DNA from: Flavobacterium sp. KMS
Lineage (GTDB): Bacteria; Bacteroidota; Bacteroidia; Flavobacteriales; Flavobacteriaceae
NCBI RefSeq assembly: GCF_000813005.1
Contig: NZ_JSYP01000009.1
Span: forward strand, 62,001-126,000
Direction of reading: 5' to 3'
Length of the DNA stretch: 64,000 bases
The position numbers were made by a program, and so were the translations under genes. The stretch's first letter is position 1. Each line of letters opens with the position of its first letter. Positions 25,740 through 33,927 of this stretch are shown in pieces. Under the pieces are notes generated by a model that did not search any database, had not been told where the DNA came from, and saw only the letters and a program-made list of their open reading frames with translations.

Positions 25740-27539
25740 ATGCAGACTCCTCTCGAACTTCAAATCCAAACTTTACCAGATAATCCTGGCGTATATCAAT
25801 ATTATGATAAAGATGGAAAAATATTATATGTAGGCAAAGCCAAAAATTTAAAGAAAAGAGTTTCTTCTTATTTCAATAAAATTCATGATACTGCCAAAAC
25901 CAATGTTTTGGTAAAGAAAATTGTAACGATAAAACACATTGTTGTTCCTACCGAAACCGATGCGCTTTTATTAGAAAACAACCTTATAAAAACCCTACAA
26001 CCACGCTACAATGTATTATTGCGTGATGATAAAAGTTATCCTTGGATTTGCATAAAAAGAGAACCTTTTTCGCGTATTTTTTCTACACGCAGAATGGTCA
26101 AAGATGGTTCAGAATATTTTGGTCCATATACCAGTTTTAAAACCGTACATACAATACTAGATCTTATAAAAGAGCTATATCCGCTTAGAACCTGTAATTT
26201 CGATTTAAGCAAATCAAACATTGATAGTGGTAAGTTTAAAGTATGTTTAGAGTATCATATTGGTAATTGCAAAGGTCCGTGCGAAGGACTACAAACACTA
26301 GAAGATTATCAAAAACAAATCGATGCTATTCGCGAAATCCTAAAAGGAAATTTTAAAGAAAGCATGAAAGATTTTAAGCGTCATATGACCCAATTGGCGC
26401 AAGATTTACGATTTGAAGAAGCACAAAAAATAAAAGAAAAAATAGAAATTCTGGAAAATTATCAATCCAGATCGACTATTATAAATCCTAAGATTACCAA
26501 CATCGATGTGTTCTCGATAGTTTCGGATGAAAGCGCGGCGTATGTCAATTTTCTTCAAATTTCGCATGGCTCGATTATTCGTTCTCATACTTTAGAAATC
26601 AAGAAAAAACTAGACGAAACCGATGCCGAATTACTCGAACTTGCTATAATTGAACTGCGTGAGCGTTTCCAATTATTATCCAAAGAAATCATTGTTCCTT
26701 TTGAAGTCGATTTGGGAGAAAACATTAAAGTTACCGTTCCACAACTGGGCGATAAAAAACAGATATTAGATTTATCGATTAGAAACGCTAAGTTTTACCG
26801 AATCGAACAACTCAAGCAATTACAAATCGTAGATCCCGACCGTCATACCAAGCGTATTATGGCACAAATGCAAAAAGATTTACGCCTGCCAGTTGAGCCA
26901 CGTCATATAGAATGTTTTGATAACTCCAACATACAAGGAACAAATCCCGTTGCAGCCTGCGTGGTTTTTAAAGATGGAAAACCAAGCAAAAAAGATTATC
27001 GTCATTTTAATGTAAAAACCGTCGAAGGTCCAGATGATTTTGCCTCTATGACCGAGATAGTATATCGCCGTTACAAAAGATTATTAGATGAAAATGAACC
27101 TCTGCCACAACTTATAATTATCGATGGAGGAAAAGGACAATTATCATCGGCTTTAAAAAGTATCGACGAACTTGGATTACGTGGTAAAATTACAATAATA
27201 GGTATCGCCAAACGTCTCGAAGAACTCTTTTATCCTGGAGATTCAGTCCCATTATATCTAGATAAAAGATCCGAAACCCTAAAAGTAATTCAGCAATTAC
27301 GAAACGAAGCACACCGATTCGGAATCACATTTCATCGTGACAAACGTAGCAAAGCAGCATTAAATTCCTCTATAGAAAGTATTCCGGGAATAGGCGAGAA
27401 AACCATGCTTACATTAATACAACATTTTAAAAGTGTAAAACGATTAAAACTGGCAACCGAAAAAGAAATAGCAGATGTTGTAGGTCCATCCAAAGCAAAA
27501 AAAATAACAACATTTTACAGTAACACCAATCAAGAATAA
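25740..27539 (+). CDS. uvrC: Excinuclease ABC subunit C
   Basis: UvrC makes both incisions in nucleotide excision repair. At 599 residues the protein has the full set of domains. The GIY-YIG nuclease (about 15-95) shows NPGVYQYYDKDGKILYVGKAKNLKKRVSSYF. A Cys-containing region lies at about 145-180 (CNFDLSKS...CLEYHIGNCKGPCEG). The UVR motif (about 210-235) interacts with UvrB. The RNase-H-like nuclease includes ECFDNSNIQGTNPVAACVVF and IIDGGKGQLSSA. A helix-hairpin-helix tail (SIPGIGEKTMLTLI) closes the protein. The canonical N-terminus fixes the start at 25740. Confidence 0.97.
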   Translation: MQTPLELQIQTLPDNPGVYQYYDKDGKILYVGKAKNLKKRVSSYFNKIHDTAKTNVLVKKIVTIKHIVVPTETDALLLENNLIKTLQPRYNVLLRDDKSYPWICIKREPFSRIFSTRRMVKDGSEYFGPYTSFKTVHTILDLIKELYPLRTCNFDLSKSNIDSGKFKVCLEYHIGNCKGPCEGLQTLEDYQKQIDAIREILKGNFKESMKDFKRHMTQLAQDLRFEEAQKIKEKIEILENYQSRSTIINPKITNIDVFSIVSDESAAYVNFLQISHGSIIRSHTLEIKKKLDETDAELLELAIIELRERFQLLSKEIIVPFEVDLGENIKVTVPQLGDKKQILDLSIRNAKFYRIEQLKQLQIVDPDRHTKRIMAQMQKDLRLPVEPRHIECFDNSNIQGTNPVAACVVFKDGKPSKKDYRHFNVKTVEGPDDFASMTEIVYRRYKRLLDENEPLPQLIIIDGGKGQLSSALKSIDELGLRGKITIIGIAKRLEELFYPGDSVPLYLDKRSETLKVIQQLRNEAHRFGITFHRDKRSKAALNSSIESIPGIGEKTMLTLIQHFKSVKRLKLATEKEIADVVGPSKAKKITTFYSNTNQE

Positions 27540-27543
27540 CCCC

Positions 27544-28044
27544 ATGAGAATAATCCTTTTAAACATCATTCTATTATTTTCATACCATAGTTATAGCCAG
27601 AAAAGTATTGAAATTTATCAAAAAAACAGTACGCAAATAAAAATAAAGGCAGTTAATGATTTCGAAAAAATAGAAATCACCACATCTAAAAATAATAAAA
27701 CACAAATTATAGATAGCATAGAAACTTCAATTTCTGACAGGGAAATGCATTTTGCGATTGAAGATTACAATTTTGATGGCTATCAAGACTTTTCTACCTA
27801 TCATCTAGACGATGGAATGGGAGTTTACACCATATTTCAACTTTTTATTTACGACCCAATAAGCAGCCAGTTTAAACAATTAAAAATGCCTCGAAACTTC
27901 GGACCAGAATGCGATGAGTTTTGCGACATCCAAATAAACAAAAAGAAAAAAACAATTCAATCAAGTTGTCGAGGTGGTGCACGATGGCATACTGATGTTT
28001 GGAAATTCGACAAAAACAAAAACCTTATATTATTGAAGAAATAA
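27544..28044 (+). CDS. Exported XAC2610-like protein
   Basis: The product has 166 residues with a signal peptide (MRIILLNIILLFSYHSYSQ). The remainder contains a calcium-loop-like segment DYNFDGYQDFSTY and a Cys-containing region (FGPECDEFCDIQINKKKKTIQSSCRGGARWHTDVWKF) that resembles the XAC2610-related family of unknown function. The ATG lies 4 bp after the uvrC stop, so it is probably co-transcribed with uvrC. No enzymatic motif is seen. Confidence 0.7.
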   Translation: MRIILLNIILLFSYHSYSQKSIEIYQKNSTQIKIKAVNDFEKIEITTSKNNKTQIIDSIETSISDREMHFAIEDYNFDGYQDFSTYHLDDGMGVYTIFQLFIYDPISSQFKQLKMPRNFGPECDEFCDIQINKKKKTIQSSCRGGARWHTDVWKFDKNKNLILLKK

Positions 28045-28117
28045 TGTTATTAAAACAAAAATGACATATAAAGTTCGATAATATTTCCGACTTTTACAGA
28101 ACAAACCAGCTATTTCT

Positions 28118-30487
28118 ATGAGCCTCATCCAGCTGTCCATTACAAATACTCGATTAAAAAACTTTTTTTCTATTGCAAAAAAAGGAGCTTCTTGGGTCGC
28201 TCTTTTTCTACAAGAAAAAATAGTTTTTCTTCACTCGCAGTTTTCCATTCCCATCTGGGGCATAAAAACATTAGTTGTTTTAATAACATTAGGTTTCACT
28301 CAGAACACATTTGCTCAGGATACTATAAAAAAAGATAAAAATGATCCCTCTTATCGTCCAAAAATTGGTTTGGTATTAAGTGGTGGTGGAGCCAAAGGAT
28401 TTGCTCATATTGGGGTATTAAAAGTTCTGGAAGAAGCAGGAATCAAAATCGATTATATAGGAGGTACCAGTATGGGATCCATCATTGGTGGACTTTATGC
28501 ATCTGGTTACAATGCATCTCAGATTGATTCAATTTTTAAGAGAACCAATTTTGATGATTTAATAAATGACTACATTCCAAGATCATCCAAAAACTTTTAC
28601 GAAAAAAGAAACGACGAATTATACGCTATAATTTTACCTTTTAGCAATTTTAAAATTGGAATTCCCGAAGCACTTTCCAAGGGAATGTACAACTATAATT
28701 TATTAAGCAGCCTTACTCGAAACGTAAGACACATTCGCGATTTTAATCAGCTACCAACACCATTTTTATGTATCGCTACCAATATCGAAACTGGCGAAGA
28801 AGTATTGCTTAACAAAGGAAATTTGGCGCAAGCCATGATTGCCAGCGCAGCATTCCCTTCCCTATTCTCACCTGTAGAAATAGACGGAAAACTACTCGTA
28901 GATGGTGGAGTTGTAAATAATTATCCTATAAAAGAAGTTCGGAATCTAGGCGCAGATATAATCATAGGTGTAGATGTTCAGGATGATTTATTAGATCGCA
29001 CAAAACTGAAAGATGCTACTCGTATATTAGTACAAATAACCAATCTTCAATCTATCGATAAGATGAAGAGAAAAATTAAAAATACCGATATATATATCAA
29101 ACCAGATATTAAAGAATATGGTGTAATCTCTTTTGATAAAGGAGAACAAATTATCCGAAGAGGAGAAGATGCAACCTTTGCGACTTACGAAAAAATTAAA
29201 GCATTGGTCGAAAAACAAGGTTATTACAAAAAACCTGAGTTAAAAGTAGCTTCAGATACATTGCAAATCGAAGATATAAATTGCAATCACCTGGAAAATT
29301 TTACTCACGAATATATTACAAGTAAATTACGCTTTAAAGCAGGATCAAAAATAACTTATAGTGACCTTTTAAAAGGTGTCAATAATATTAATGCCACCCA
29401 AAACTTTAGTGCAATTTCCTATTCATTAGATCCAAATGGAACTCGTGATGACTTAAATTTAACTTTAAAAGAAAATCCAACTCAAACCTATTTAAAATTT
29501 GGTTTGCATTATGACGGACTTTACAAAAGTGCAATTTTAGTAAATCTTACCCACAGAAAAACGCTCTTTAAAAACGACATTACTTCATTGGATATCATTT
29601 TAGGAGATAATTTTAGATACAATCTTGACTATTATATCGAGAACGGATTCAATATAAGTTTTGGATTCAAATCAAGACTAACACAATTTAATCGAAATAT
29701 AACTCAAGAACTAAGTAGTCCGCTTCTTAAAAGTACAGATCCTAATTTAGTTAATGTTGATTTTCTCGACATAACTAATCAAGCCTATTTTCAAACACTT
29801 TTTGTCCAAAAATTCCTGATAGGTGGAGGAGTCGAATATAAATATTTAAAAATACACTCAAAGACCTTAGCCGCTATAGACCCAAACATAGACAAAAGCA
29901 GTTACTTTAGTTTATTTGGATATATGAATTATGACACCTTCGATAATAAAGATTTTCCTAAAAGAGGATGGGGTTTTTCAGGTAATATTCAATCTTATCT
30001 ATTTTCCTCAAATTATACAAATGTCTTTGAACCTTTCTCTACTGCAAAAGCAGAAATTGGTGTAGCAAAAACCATATTCAATAAGGCAACTGTAGTTTTT
30101 AAAGCTAATGCAGGACTTACTTTTGGTCAAACAAGTGTACCATTTTTCAATTATGTTTTAGGAGGATATGGTTATTATAAATTAGATAATTTTAATTATT
30201 TCTACGGATATGACTTTTTAAGTCTTGCAGGAAACAGTCTTATAAAAGCCGAAGCAACCTTTGATTACGAAATATTCAAAAAAAATCATATTAATTTCAC
30301 AGCCAACTTCGCAAACCTTGGAAACAATATTTTTGAAGGAGTCGAGTGGGTTTCAGTACCAAAATACACAGGTTATGCCGTAGGTTATGGCTTAGAGACA
30401 ATAATAGGTCCTATAGAAATAAAATACTCCTGGTCGCCTGAAAACACCAAAGGCTATACATGGTTTAAAATAGGTTTTGTGTTTTAA
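28118..30487 (+). CDS. Patatin-like phospholipase fused to an outer-membrane barrel
   Basis: The product has 789 residues. The patatin domain (about 82-290) has the oxyanion loop GGGAKG (89-94), the nucleophile elbow GTSMG (Ser118) and the Asp motif DGGVVNN. A POTRA-like unit (about 375-440) is followed by a C-terminal 16-strand-type barrel of about 340 residues ending in an aromatic residue (KIGFVF). This is the layout of type Vd autotransporters such as PlpD and of Bacteroidota surface lipases. The apparent signal helix (about 46-67, ending TFAQ) is preceded by 45 extra residues and no internal Met is available, so the true start may be a non-ATG codon nearer to it. Confidence 0.87.
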   Translation: MSLIQLSITNTRLKNFFSIAKKGASWVALFLQEKIVFLHSQFSIPIWGIKTLVVLITLGFTQNTFAQDTIKKDKNDPSYRPKIGLVLSGGGAKGFAHIGVLKVLEEAGIKIDYIGGTSMGSIIGGLYASGYNASQIDSIFKRTNFDDLINDYIPRSSKNFYEKRNDELYAIILPFSNFKIGIPEALSKGMYNYNLLSSLTRNVRHIRDFNQLPTPFLCIATNIETGEEVLLNKGNLAQAMIASAAFPSLFSPVEIDGKLLVDGGVVNNYPIKEVRNLGADIIIGVDVQDDLLDRTKLKDATRILVQITNLQSIDKMKRKIKNTDIYIKPDIKEYGVISFDKGEQIIRRGEDATFATYEKIKALVEKQGYYKKPELKVASDTLQIEDINCNHLENFTHEYITSKLRFKAGSKITYSDLLKGVNNINATQNFSAISYSLDPNGTRDDLNLTLKENPTQTYLKFGLHYDGLYKSAILVNLTHRKTLFKNDITSLDIILGDNFRYNLDYYIENGFNISFGFKSRLTQFNRNITQELSSPLLKSTDPNLVNVDFLDITNQAYFQTLFVQKFLIGGGVEYKYLKIHSKTLAAIDPNIDKSSYFSLFGYMNYDTFDNKDFPKRGWGFSGNIQSYLFSSNYTNVFEPFSTAKAEIGVAKTIFNKATVVFKANAGLTFGQTSVPFFNYVLGGYGYYKLDNFNYFYGYDFLSLAGNSLIKAEATFDYEIFKKNHINFTANFANLGNNIFEGVEWVSVPKYTGYAVGYGLETIIGPIEIKYSWSPENTKGYTWFKIGFVF

Positions 30488-30531
30488 TTTAGTTTTTTAG
30501 AGAAAATTTATGTTATAAATAATATAATATG

Positions 30532-30539
30532 TAATTTTG
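30532..30539 (+). promoter_or_regulatory. -7 promoter box (TAATTTTG) upstream of hmgA
   Basis: This is a perfect TAnnTTTG match. Transcription from about 30544 would give a leader of about 200 nt to hmgA, containing a possible 21-codon ORF and an A/T phrase hairpin. Confidence 0.45.
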
Positions 30540-30567
30540 ATTCATAAAAATTACGACATTTGTTATA

Positions 30568-30633
30568 ATGAAAACAAAATGGACAGGTTTATTAGAGTAT
30601 CTTCAATTCCTTATCAAGAGAAATCCTGAATAA
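30568..30633 (+). CDS. Possible 21-residue leader peptide upstream of hmgA
   Basis: An ATG at 30568 opens a 21-codon frame (MKTKWTGLLEYL followed by QFLIKRNPE) ending in TAA. It starts about 25 nt after the predicted transcription start of the box at 30532. The peptide is mildly amphipathic. I know no family for it; it could equally be chance. Confidence 0.22.
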   Translation: MKTKWTGLLEYLQFLIKRNPE

Positions 30634-30640
30634 AACTACC

Positions 30641-30743
30641 GAATTGAGATAATTAGTCAATTACACAATATTGAGCTAATTATCTGTTCACACAATTCAA
30701 ATTTTTCGAATTATCTAATTTAAAATTATCTAATAGAAAAGCC
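30641..30743. repeat. A/T-rich phrase element (AATTATCTAATT family) before hmgA
   Basis: AGATAATTAG (30648-30657) is inverted at 30676-30685. The right part repeats GAATTATCTAATTTAAAATT and ATCTAATAG up to the hmgA start. The same words flank the four-helix-bundle gene downstream. Confidence 0.6.
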
Positions 30744-31901
30744 ATGCCATTATATCATAAACTTGGAGATTTTCCTCAAAAAAGACACACCCAATTCGAA
30801 AAACCTAACGGAGGGTTATACTACGAACAATTGTTTGGAACCGAAGGTTTTCACGGACATTCATCATTGTCTTATCATGTTCACAGACCAACACAAGTAA
30901 AAGAAATTTTAAATTCTTATTCGGTTGAACCAAAAATTGCAATCGGAAAAAACATAAAATCATTACTTTTTAAAGGTTTTGAACTTAAACCTGAAAATGA
31001 TTTTCTTGACAGCCGCAAAGCCATGTTAGTCAATAAAGACTGTATTATAGGTTTAGCAGCTCCAAAAGAATCGCTTAGAAAATATTACTACAAGAATGCC
31101 GATGCCGATGAAATGCTTTTCATCCATAAAGGAAAAGGAAAATTGAGAACCATGCTTGGGAATATCCCTTTTGAGTATGGCGATTATTTAATCATTCCGA
31201 GAGGTATTATTTATCAAATAGAATTTGAGACCGAAGAAAACCGCCTTTTTTATGTCGAATCCTTCGCTCCTTTTTATACCCCAAAGCGTTATAAAAACCA
31301 ATCAGGTCAGCATTTAGAGCATTCTCCATTTTGTGAGCGTGATTTTATTTTGCCAAACGAATTGGAAACACATGATGAAAAAGGTGATTTTTTAATTAAA
31401 ATCAAAAAAGAGGGCATGATTCACGAAGTGGTTTATGCCACACATCCTTTTGATGTTGTGGGTTGGGATGGATATAATTTCCCATACGGATTCTCGATTC
31501 ATAATTTCGAGCCTATAACTGGTCGTGTACACCAACCGCCACCAGTACATCAAACTTTTGAAACGGCAACTTTTGTCGTTTGCTCATTCTGCCCAAGACT
31601 TTACGATTATCACCCGAAAGCAATTCCGGCACCATACAATCACAGCAATATAGACTCTGATGAAGTACTATATTATGTTGATGGTGATTTTATGAGTCGT
31701 AATAATATTGAGCAAGGTCATATCACTTTACACCCAAAAGGAATTCCGCATGGTCCAGCGCCAGGCGCAATGGAGCGTAGTATTGGTCACAAAGAAACTC
31801 ATGAATTAGCCGTAATGGTTGATACTTTCCGCCCACTTATGGTCACGGAAGAAGCAATGGGTCTTGATGATGGACAGTATTACAAATCCTGGACGGAATA
31901 G
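30744..31901 (+). CDS. hmgA: Homogentisate 1,2-dioxygenase
   Basis: This cytoplasmic iron enzyme opens the homogentisate ring to maleylacetoacetate in tyrosine and phenylalanine degradation. The 385-residue form is shorter than the 430-440-residue proteobacterial and eukaryotic enzymes but typical of Bacteroidota. The C-terminal iron-site region HPKGIPHGPAPGAMERSIGHKETHELAVMVDTFRPL carries the His and Glu ligands. FHGHSSLSYHVHRPTQV near the N-terminus is also family-typical. hppD follows, and the two enzymes catalyse consecutive steps. Confidence 0.92.
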   Translation: MPLYHKLGDFPQKRHTQFEKPNGGLYYEQLFGTEGFHGHSSLSYHVHRPTQVKEILNSYSVEPKIAIGKNIKSLLFKGFELKPENDFLDSRKAMLVNKDCIIGLAAPKESLRKYYYKNADADEMLFIHKGKGKLRTMLGNIPFEYGDYLIIPRGIIYQIEFETEENRLFYVESFAPFYTPKRYKNQSGQHLEHSPFCERDFILPNELETHDEKGDFLIKIKKEGMIHEVVYATHPFDVVGWDGYNFPYGFSIHNFEPITGRVHQPPPVHQTFETATFVVCSFCPRLYDYHPKAIPAPYNHSNIDSDEVLYYVDGDFMSRNNIEQGHITLHPKGIPHGPAPGAMERSIGHKETHELAVMVDTFRPLMVTEEAMGLDDGQYYKSWTE

Positions 31902-32026
31902 TTAGTCAATGTGCCAATTTGATAATTAGATAATTTAATCAATTAGAAAATTTAATTAATTTATAACTTTAAACCTACAAATTAATTATCTCATTAGCGA
32001 ATTTTCTAATTATCAAATTAAAACAA
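31902..32026. repeat. A/T-rich phrase element left of the four-helix-bundle gene
   Basis: AATTTGATAATTAGA (31917-31931) is inverted as TCTAATTATCAAATT (32009-32023). TCAATTAGAAAATT (31939-31952) recurs exactly at 32408-32421 on the other side of the gene. Confidence 0.7.
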
Positions 32027-32389
32027 ATGACTTTCAACGAAAAATATAAAGACAACGCTCTTTTAATTAAAACATTCAATTTCGCATTAAACATAATTGA
32101 TTACACGACTGAACTTCAAGAACAAAAGAAATTCGTAATTGCAAATCAGTTATTAAAAAGCGGAACATCAATTGGAGCCAATTCAAAAGAATCTCAAAAC
32201 GCAGAAAGTAAAGCCGATTTTATACATAAATTAAAAATAGCCATTAAGGAAGCAGACGAAGCAGAATATTGGTTGTTCTTATGTGATGCTCATAAAGGTT
32301 ATCCAGACTGTAAAGGATTATTAAATGAATTATCAGAAATTTTAAAAATTTTAAACAAAATAATATCAACATCTAAGATGAAAAAATGA
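32027..32389 (+). CDS. Four-helix-bundle protein (S23-like, TIGR02436)
   Basis: This 120-residue all-helical protein matches the four-helix-bundle family first known from intervening sequences in bacterial 23S rRNA genes: LLKSGTSIGANSKESQNAESKADFIHKLKIAIKEADEAEYWLFL is the family core. Members form oligomeric bundles and bind nucleic acid in some contexts (for example the Avd accessory protein). Here it is wedged between hmgA and hppD, which otherwise form one pathway, and it is bounded on both sides by related palindromic phrases. This suggests insertion. No role in tyrosine degradation is expected. Confidence 0.87.
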   Translation: MTFNEKYKDNALLIKTFNFALNIIDYTTELQEQKKFVIANQLLKSGTSIGANSKESQNAESKADFIHKLKIAIKEADEAEYWLFLCDAHKGYPDCKGLLNELSEILKILNKIISTSKMKK

Positions 32390-32477
32390 GATAATTTAAA
32401 AAATGTGTCAATTAGAAAATTAATTTAATTAACACGTCAAAAATTATCTAATTTTCTCATTATCAAATTATCTAATT
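32390..32477. repeat. A/T-rich phrase element right of the four-helix-bundle gene
   Basis: The gap consists of words such as TCAATTAGAAAATT, AAATTATCTAATTTTC, TCATTATC and AAATTATCTAATT running directly into the hppD ATG. The left and right parts are partly complementary. Confidence 0.7.
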
Positions 32478-33635
32478 ATGAAACAGGTAAAATCAGTAGA
32501 ATACGGATTAGAAAAAATCTTTGAAGGAGCACAAGATTTCCTTCCGTTATTAGGAACAGATTATGTAGAATTCTACGTAGGAAATGCAAAACAATCGGCA
32601 CATTATTACAAAACAGCTTTTGGTTACCAATCATTAGCTTATGCAGGATTAGAAACAGGAGTAAGAGATAAAGCATCTTACGTTTTAAAACAAGACAAAA
32701 TAAGACTTGTTTTAACAACCCCTTTAACACAAGATTCACCAATACACGAACACCTTAAAAAACATGGTGATGGTGTAAAAGTTGCCGCTCTTTGGGTTGA
32801 AGATGCAAGAAGCGCTTACGAAGAAACTATGAAACGTGGTGCACGTTCATTTATGGAACCAACTGTCGAAAAAGATGAATTTGGAGAAGTAGTACGTTCT
32901 GGAATTTACACTTACGGAGAAACGGTTCATATTTTTGTAGAAAGAAAAAACTATAATGGTGTTTTCTTACCAGGTTACAAAGAATGGAAATCAGACTATA
33001 ATCCAGAACCAACAGGATTAAAATATATCGACCATATGGTTGGAAATGTGGGATGGAACGAAATGAATACATGGGTAAAATTCTACGAAGACGTTATGGG
33101 ATTCGTAAATTTCTTATCGTTTGATGACAAACAAATCACAACAGAATATTCGGCCTTGATGAGTAAAGTAATGTCTAACGGAAACGGAAGAATTAAATTC
33201 CCAATCAATGAACCAGCCGAAGGAAAGAAAAAATCTCAAATAGAAGAATATTTAGATTTCTATGGCGGACCAGGAATTCAGCATATTGCCATCGCAACCG
33301 ATGATATCATAAAAACAGTATCGCAATTAAAAGCGCGTGGAGTTGAGTTTTTATCTGCTCCTCCGCACACTTATTATCAGGCAATTCCTGAAAGATTAGG
33401 TGTTCATATGGATATGATGAAAGAAGATATCAACGAAATTGAAAAATTAGCAATTATGGTCGACGCTGACGAAGATGGGTATCTATTACAGATTTTCACG
33501 AAGCCAGTTCAAGACCGTCCTACCCTATTTTTCGAAATAATTCAAAGAATGGGAGCTAAAGGATTTGGTGCTGGTAACTTTAAAGCACTTTTTGAGTCGA
33601 TTGAGAGAGAACAAGAATTGCGAGGAACGCTGTAA
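32478..33635 (+). CDS. hppD: 4-hydroxyphenylpyruvate dioxygenase
   Basis: HppD converts 4-hydroxyphenylpyruvate to homogentisate, the step before HmgA. The 385-residue protein has two vicinal-oxygen-chelate domains. The iron ligands of the C-terminal domain are visible in YIDHMVGNV (His), GIQHIAIAT (His) and PTLFFEIIQRMG (Glu). The C-terminal GAGNFKALFESIEREQELRGTL is the classic HppD ending. The start codon abuts the phrase element. Confidence 0.96.
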   Translation: MKQVKSVEYGLEKIFEGAQDFLPLLGTDYVEFYVGNAKQSAHYYKTAFGYQSLAYAGLETGVRDKASYVLKQDKIRLVLTTPLTQDSPIHEHLKKHGDGVKVAALWVEDARSAYEETMKRGARSFMEPTVEKDEFGEVVRSGIYTYGETVHIFVERKNYNGVFLPGYKEWKSDYNPEPTGLKYIDHMVGNVGWNEMNTWVKFYEDVMGFVNFLSFDDKQITTEYSALMSKVMSNGNGRIKFPINEPAEGKKKSQIEEYLDFYGGPGIQHIAIATDDIIKTVSQLKARGVEFLSAPPHTYYQAIPERLGVHMDMMKEDINEIEKLAIMVDADEDGYLLQIFTKPVQDRPTLFFEIIQRMGAKGFGAGNFKALFESIEREQELRGTL

Positions 33636-33745
33636 AAACGCATTTTTTATGCATTATGTGAAAAAATCCTCTTTAAACCGATGCTTTTTTTGCAAATGAT
33701 ATGTTAAACTCACTTTTTTACTATTATTTTTAATGTCTTTATATC

Positions 33746-33753
33746 TATCTTTG
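33746..33753 (+). promoter_or_regulatory. -7 promoter box (TATCTTTG) of a probable small RNA
   Basis: This is a perfect TAnnTTTG match. It has no start codon within 170 bp but has a terminator 85-115 bp downstream. Confidence 0.6.
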
Positions 33754-33757
33754 CACT

Positions 33758-33871
33758 CGCAAAACAGGAGGGGGTGGTTTCCTTCCTAAATTGATATAAA
33801 TTTCATAATTTATAGTTTTTTGGTTAGTTAATAGCATAAAAACTCAGTCATTCCTTGACTGAGTTTTTTTG
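33758..33871 (+). ncRNA. Probable small non-coding RNA, about 110 nt
   Basis: The segment runs from just after a perfect -7 box to a strong terminator. It contains three potential stems: GGAGGG pairing with CCTTCC across GGTGGTTT (33767-33786), TATAAATT/AATTTATA with a four-base loop (33795-33814), and the terminator stem (33838-33868). It holds no ORF. The 5' part AGGAGGGGGTGG is strikingly G-rich for this genome and resembles an anti-Shine-Dalgarno partner. I cannot assign an Rfam family from memory; Flavo-1 and other Bacteroidota RNAs would be the first to test. Confidence 0.5.
33836..33871 (+). terminator. Rho-independent terminator of the small RNA
   Basis: AAAACTCAGTCA and TGACTGAGTTTT pair around TTCCT, followed by a T-run. 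Confidence 0.9.
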
Positions 33872-33927
33872 TTTTAATACATTTGGAATAGAATTTGCAT
33901 TTATTTTATAAATTGTCAAAGAATCTT

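Noticed and set aside
33756..33830. Small ORF after the AGGAGGG sequence
   Set aside because: No ATG, GTG or TTG follows at a useful distance with a frame of meaningful length, so the segment is better read as RNA.
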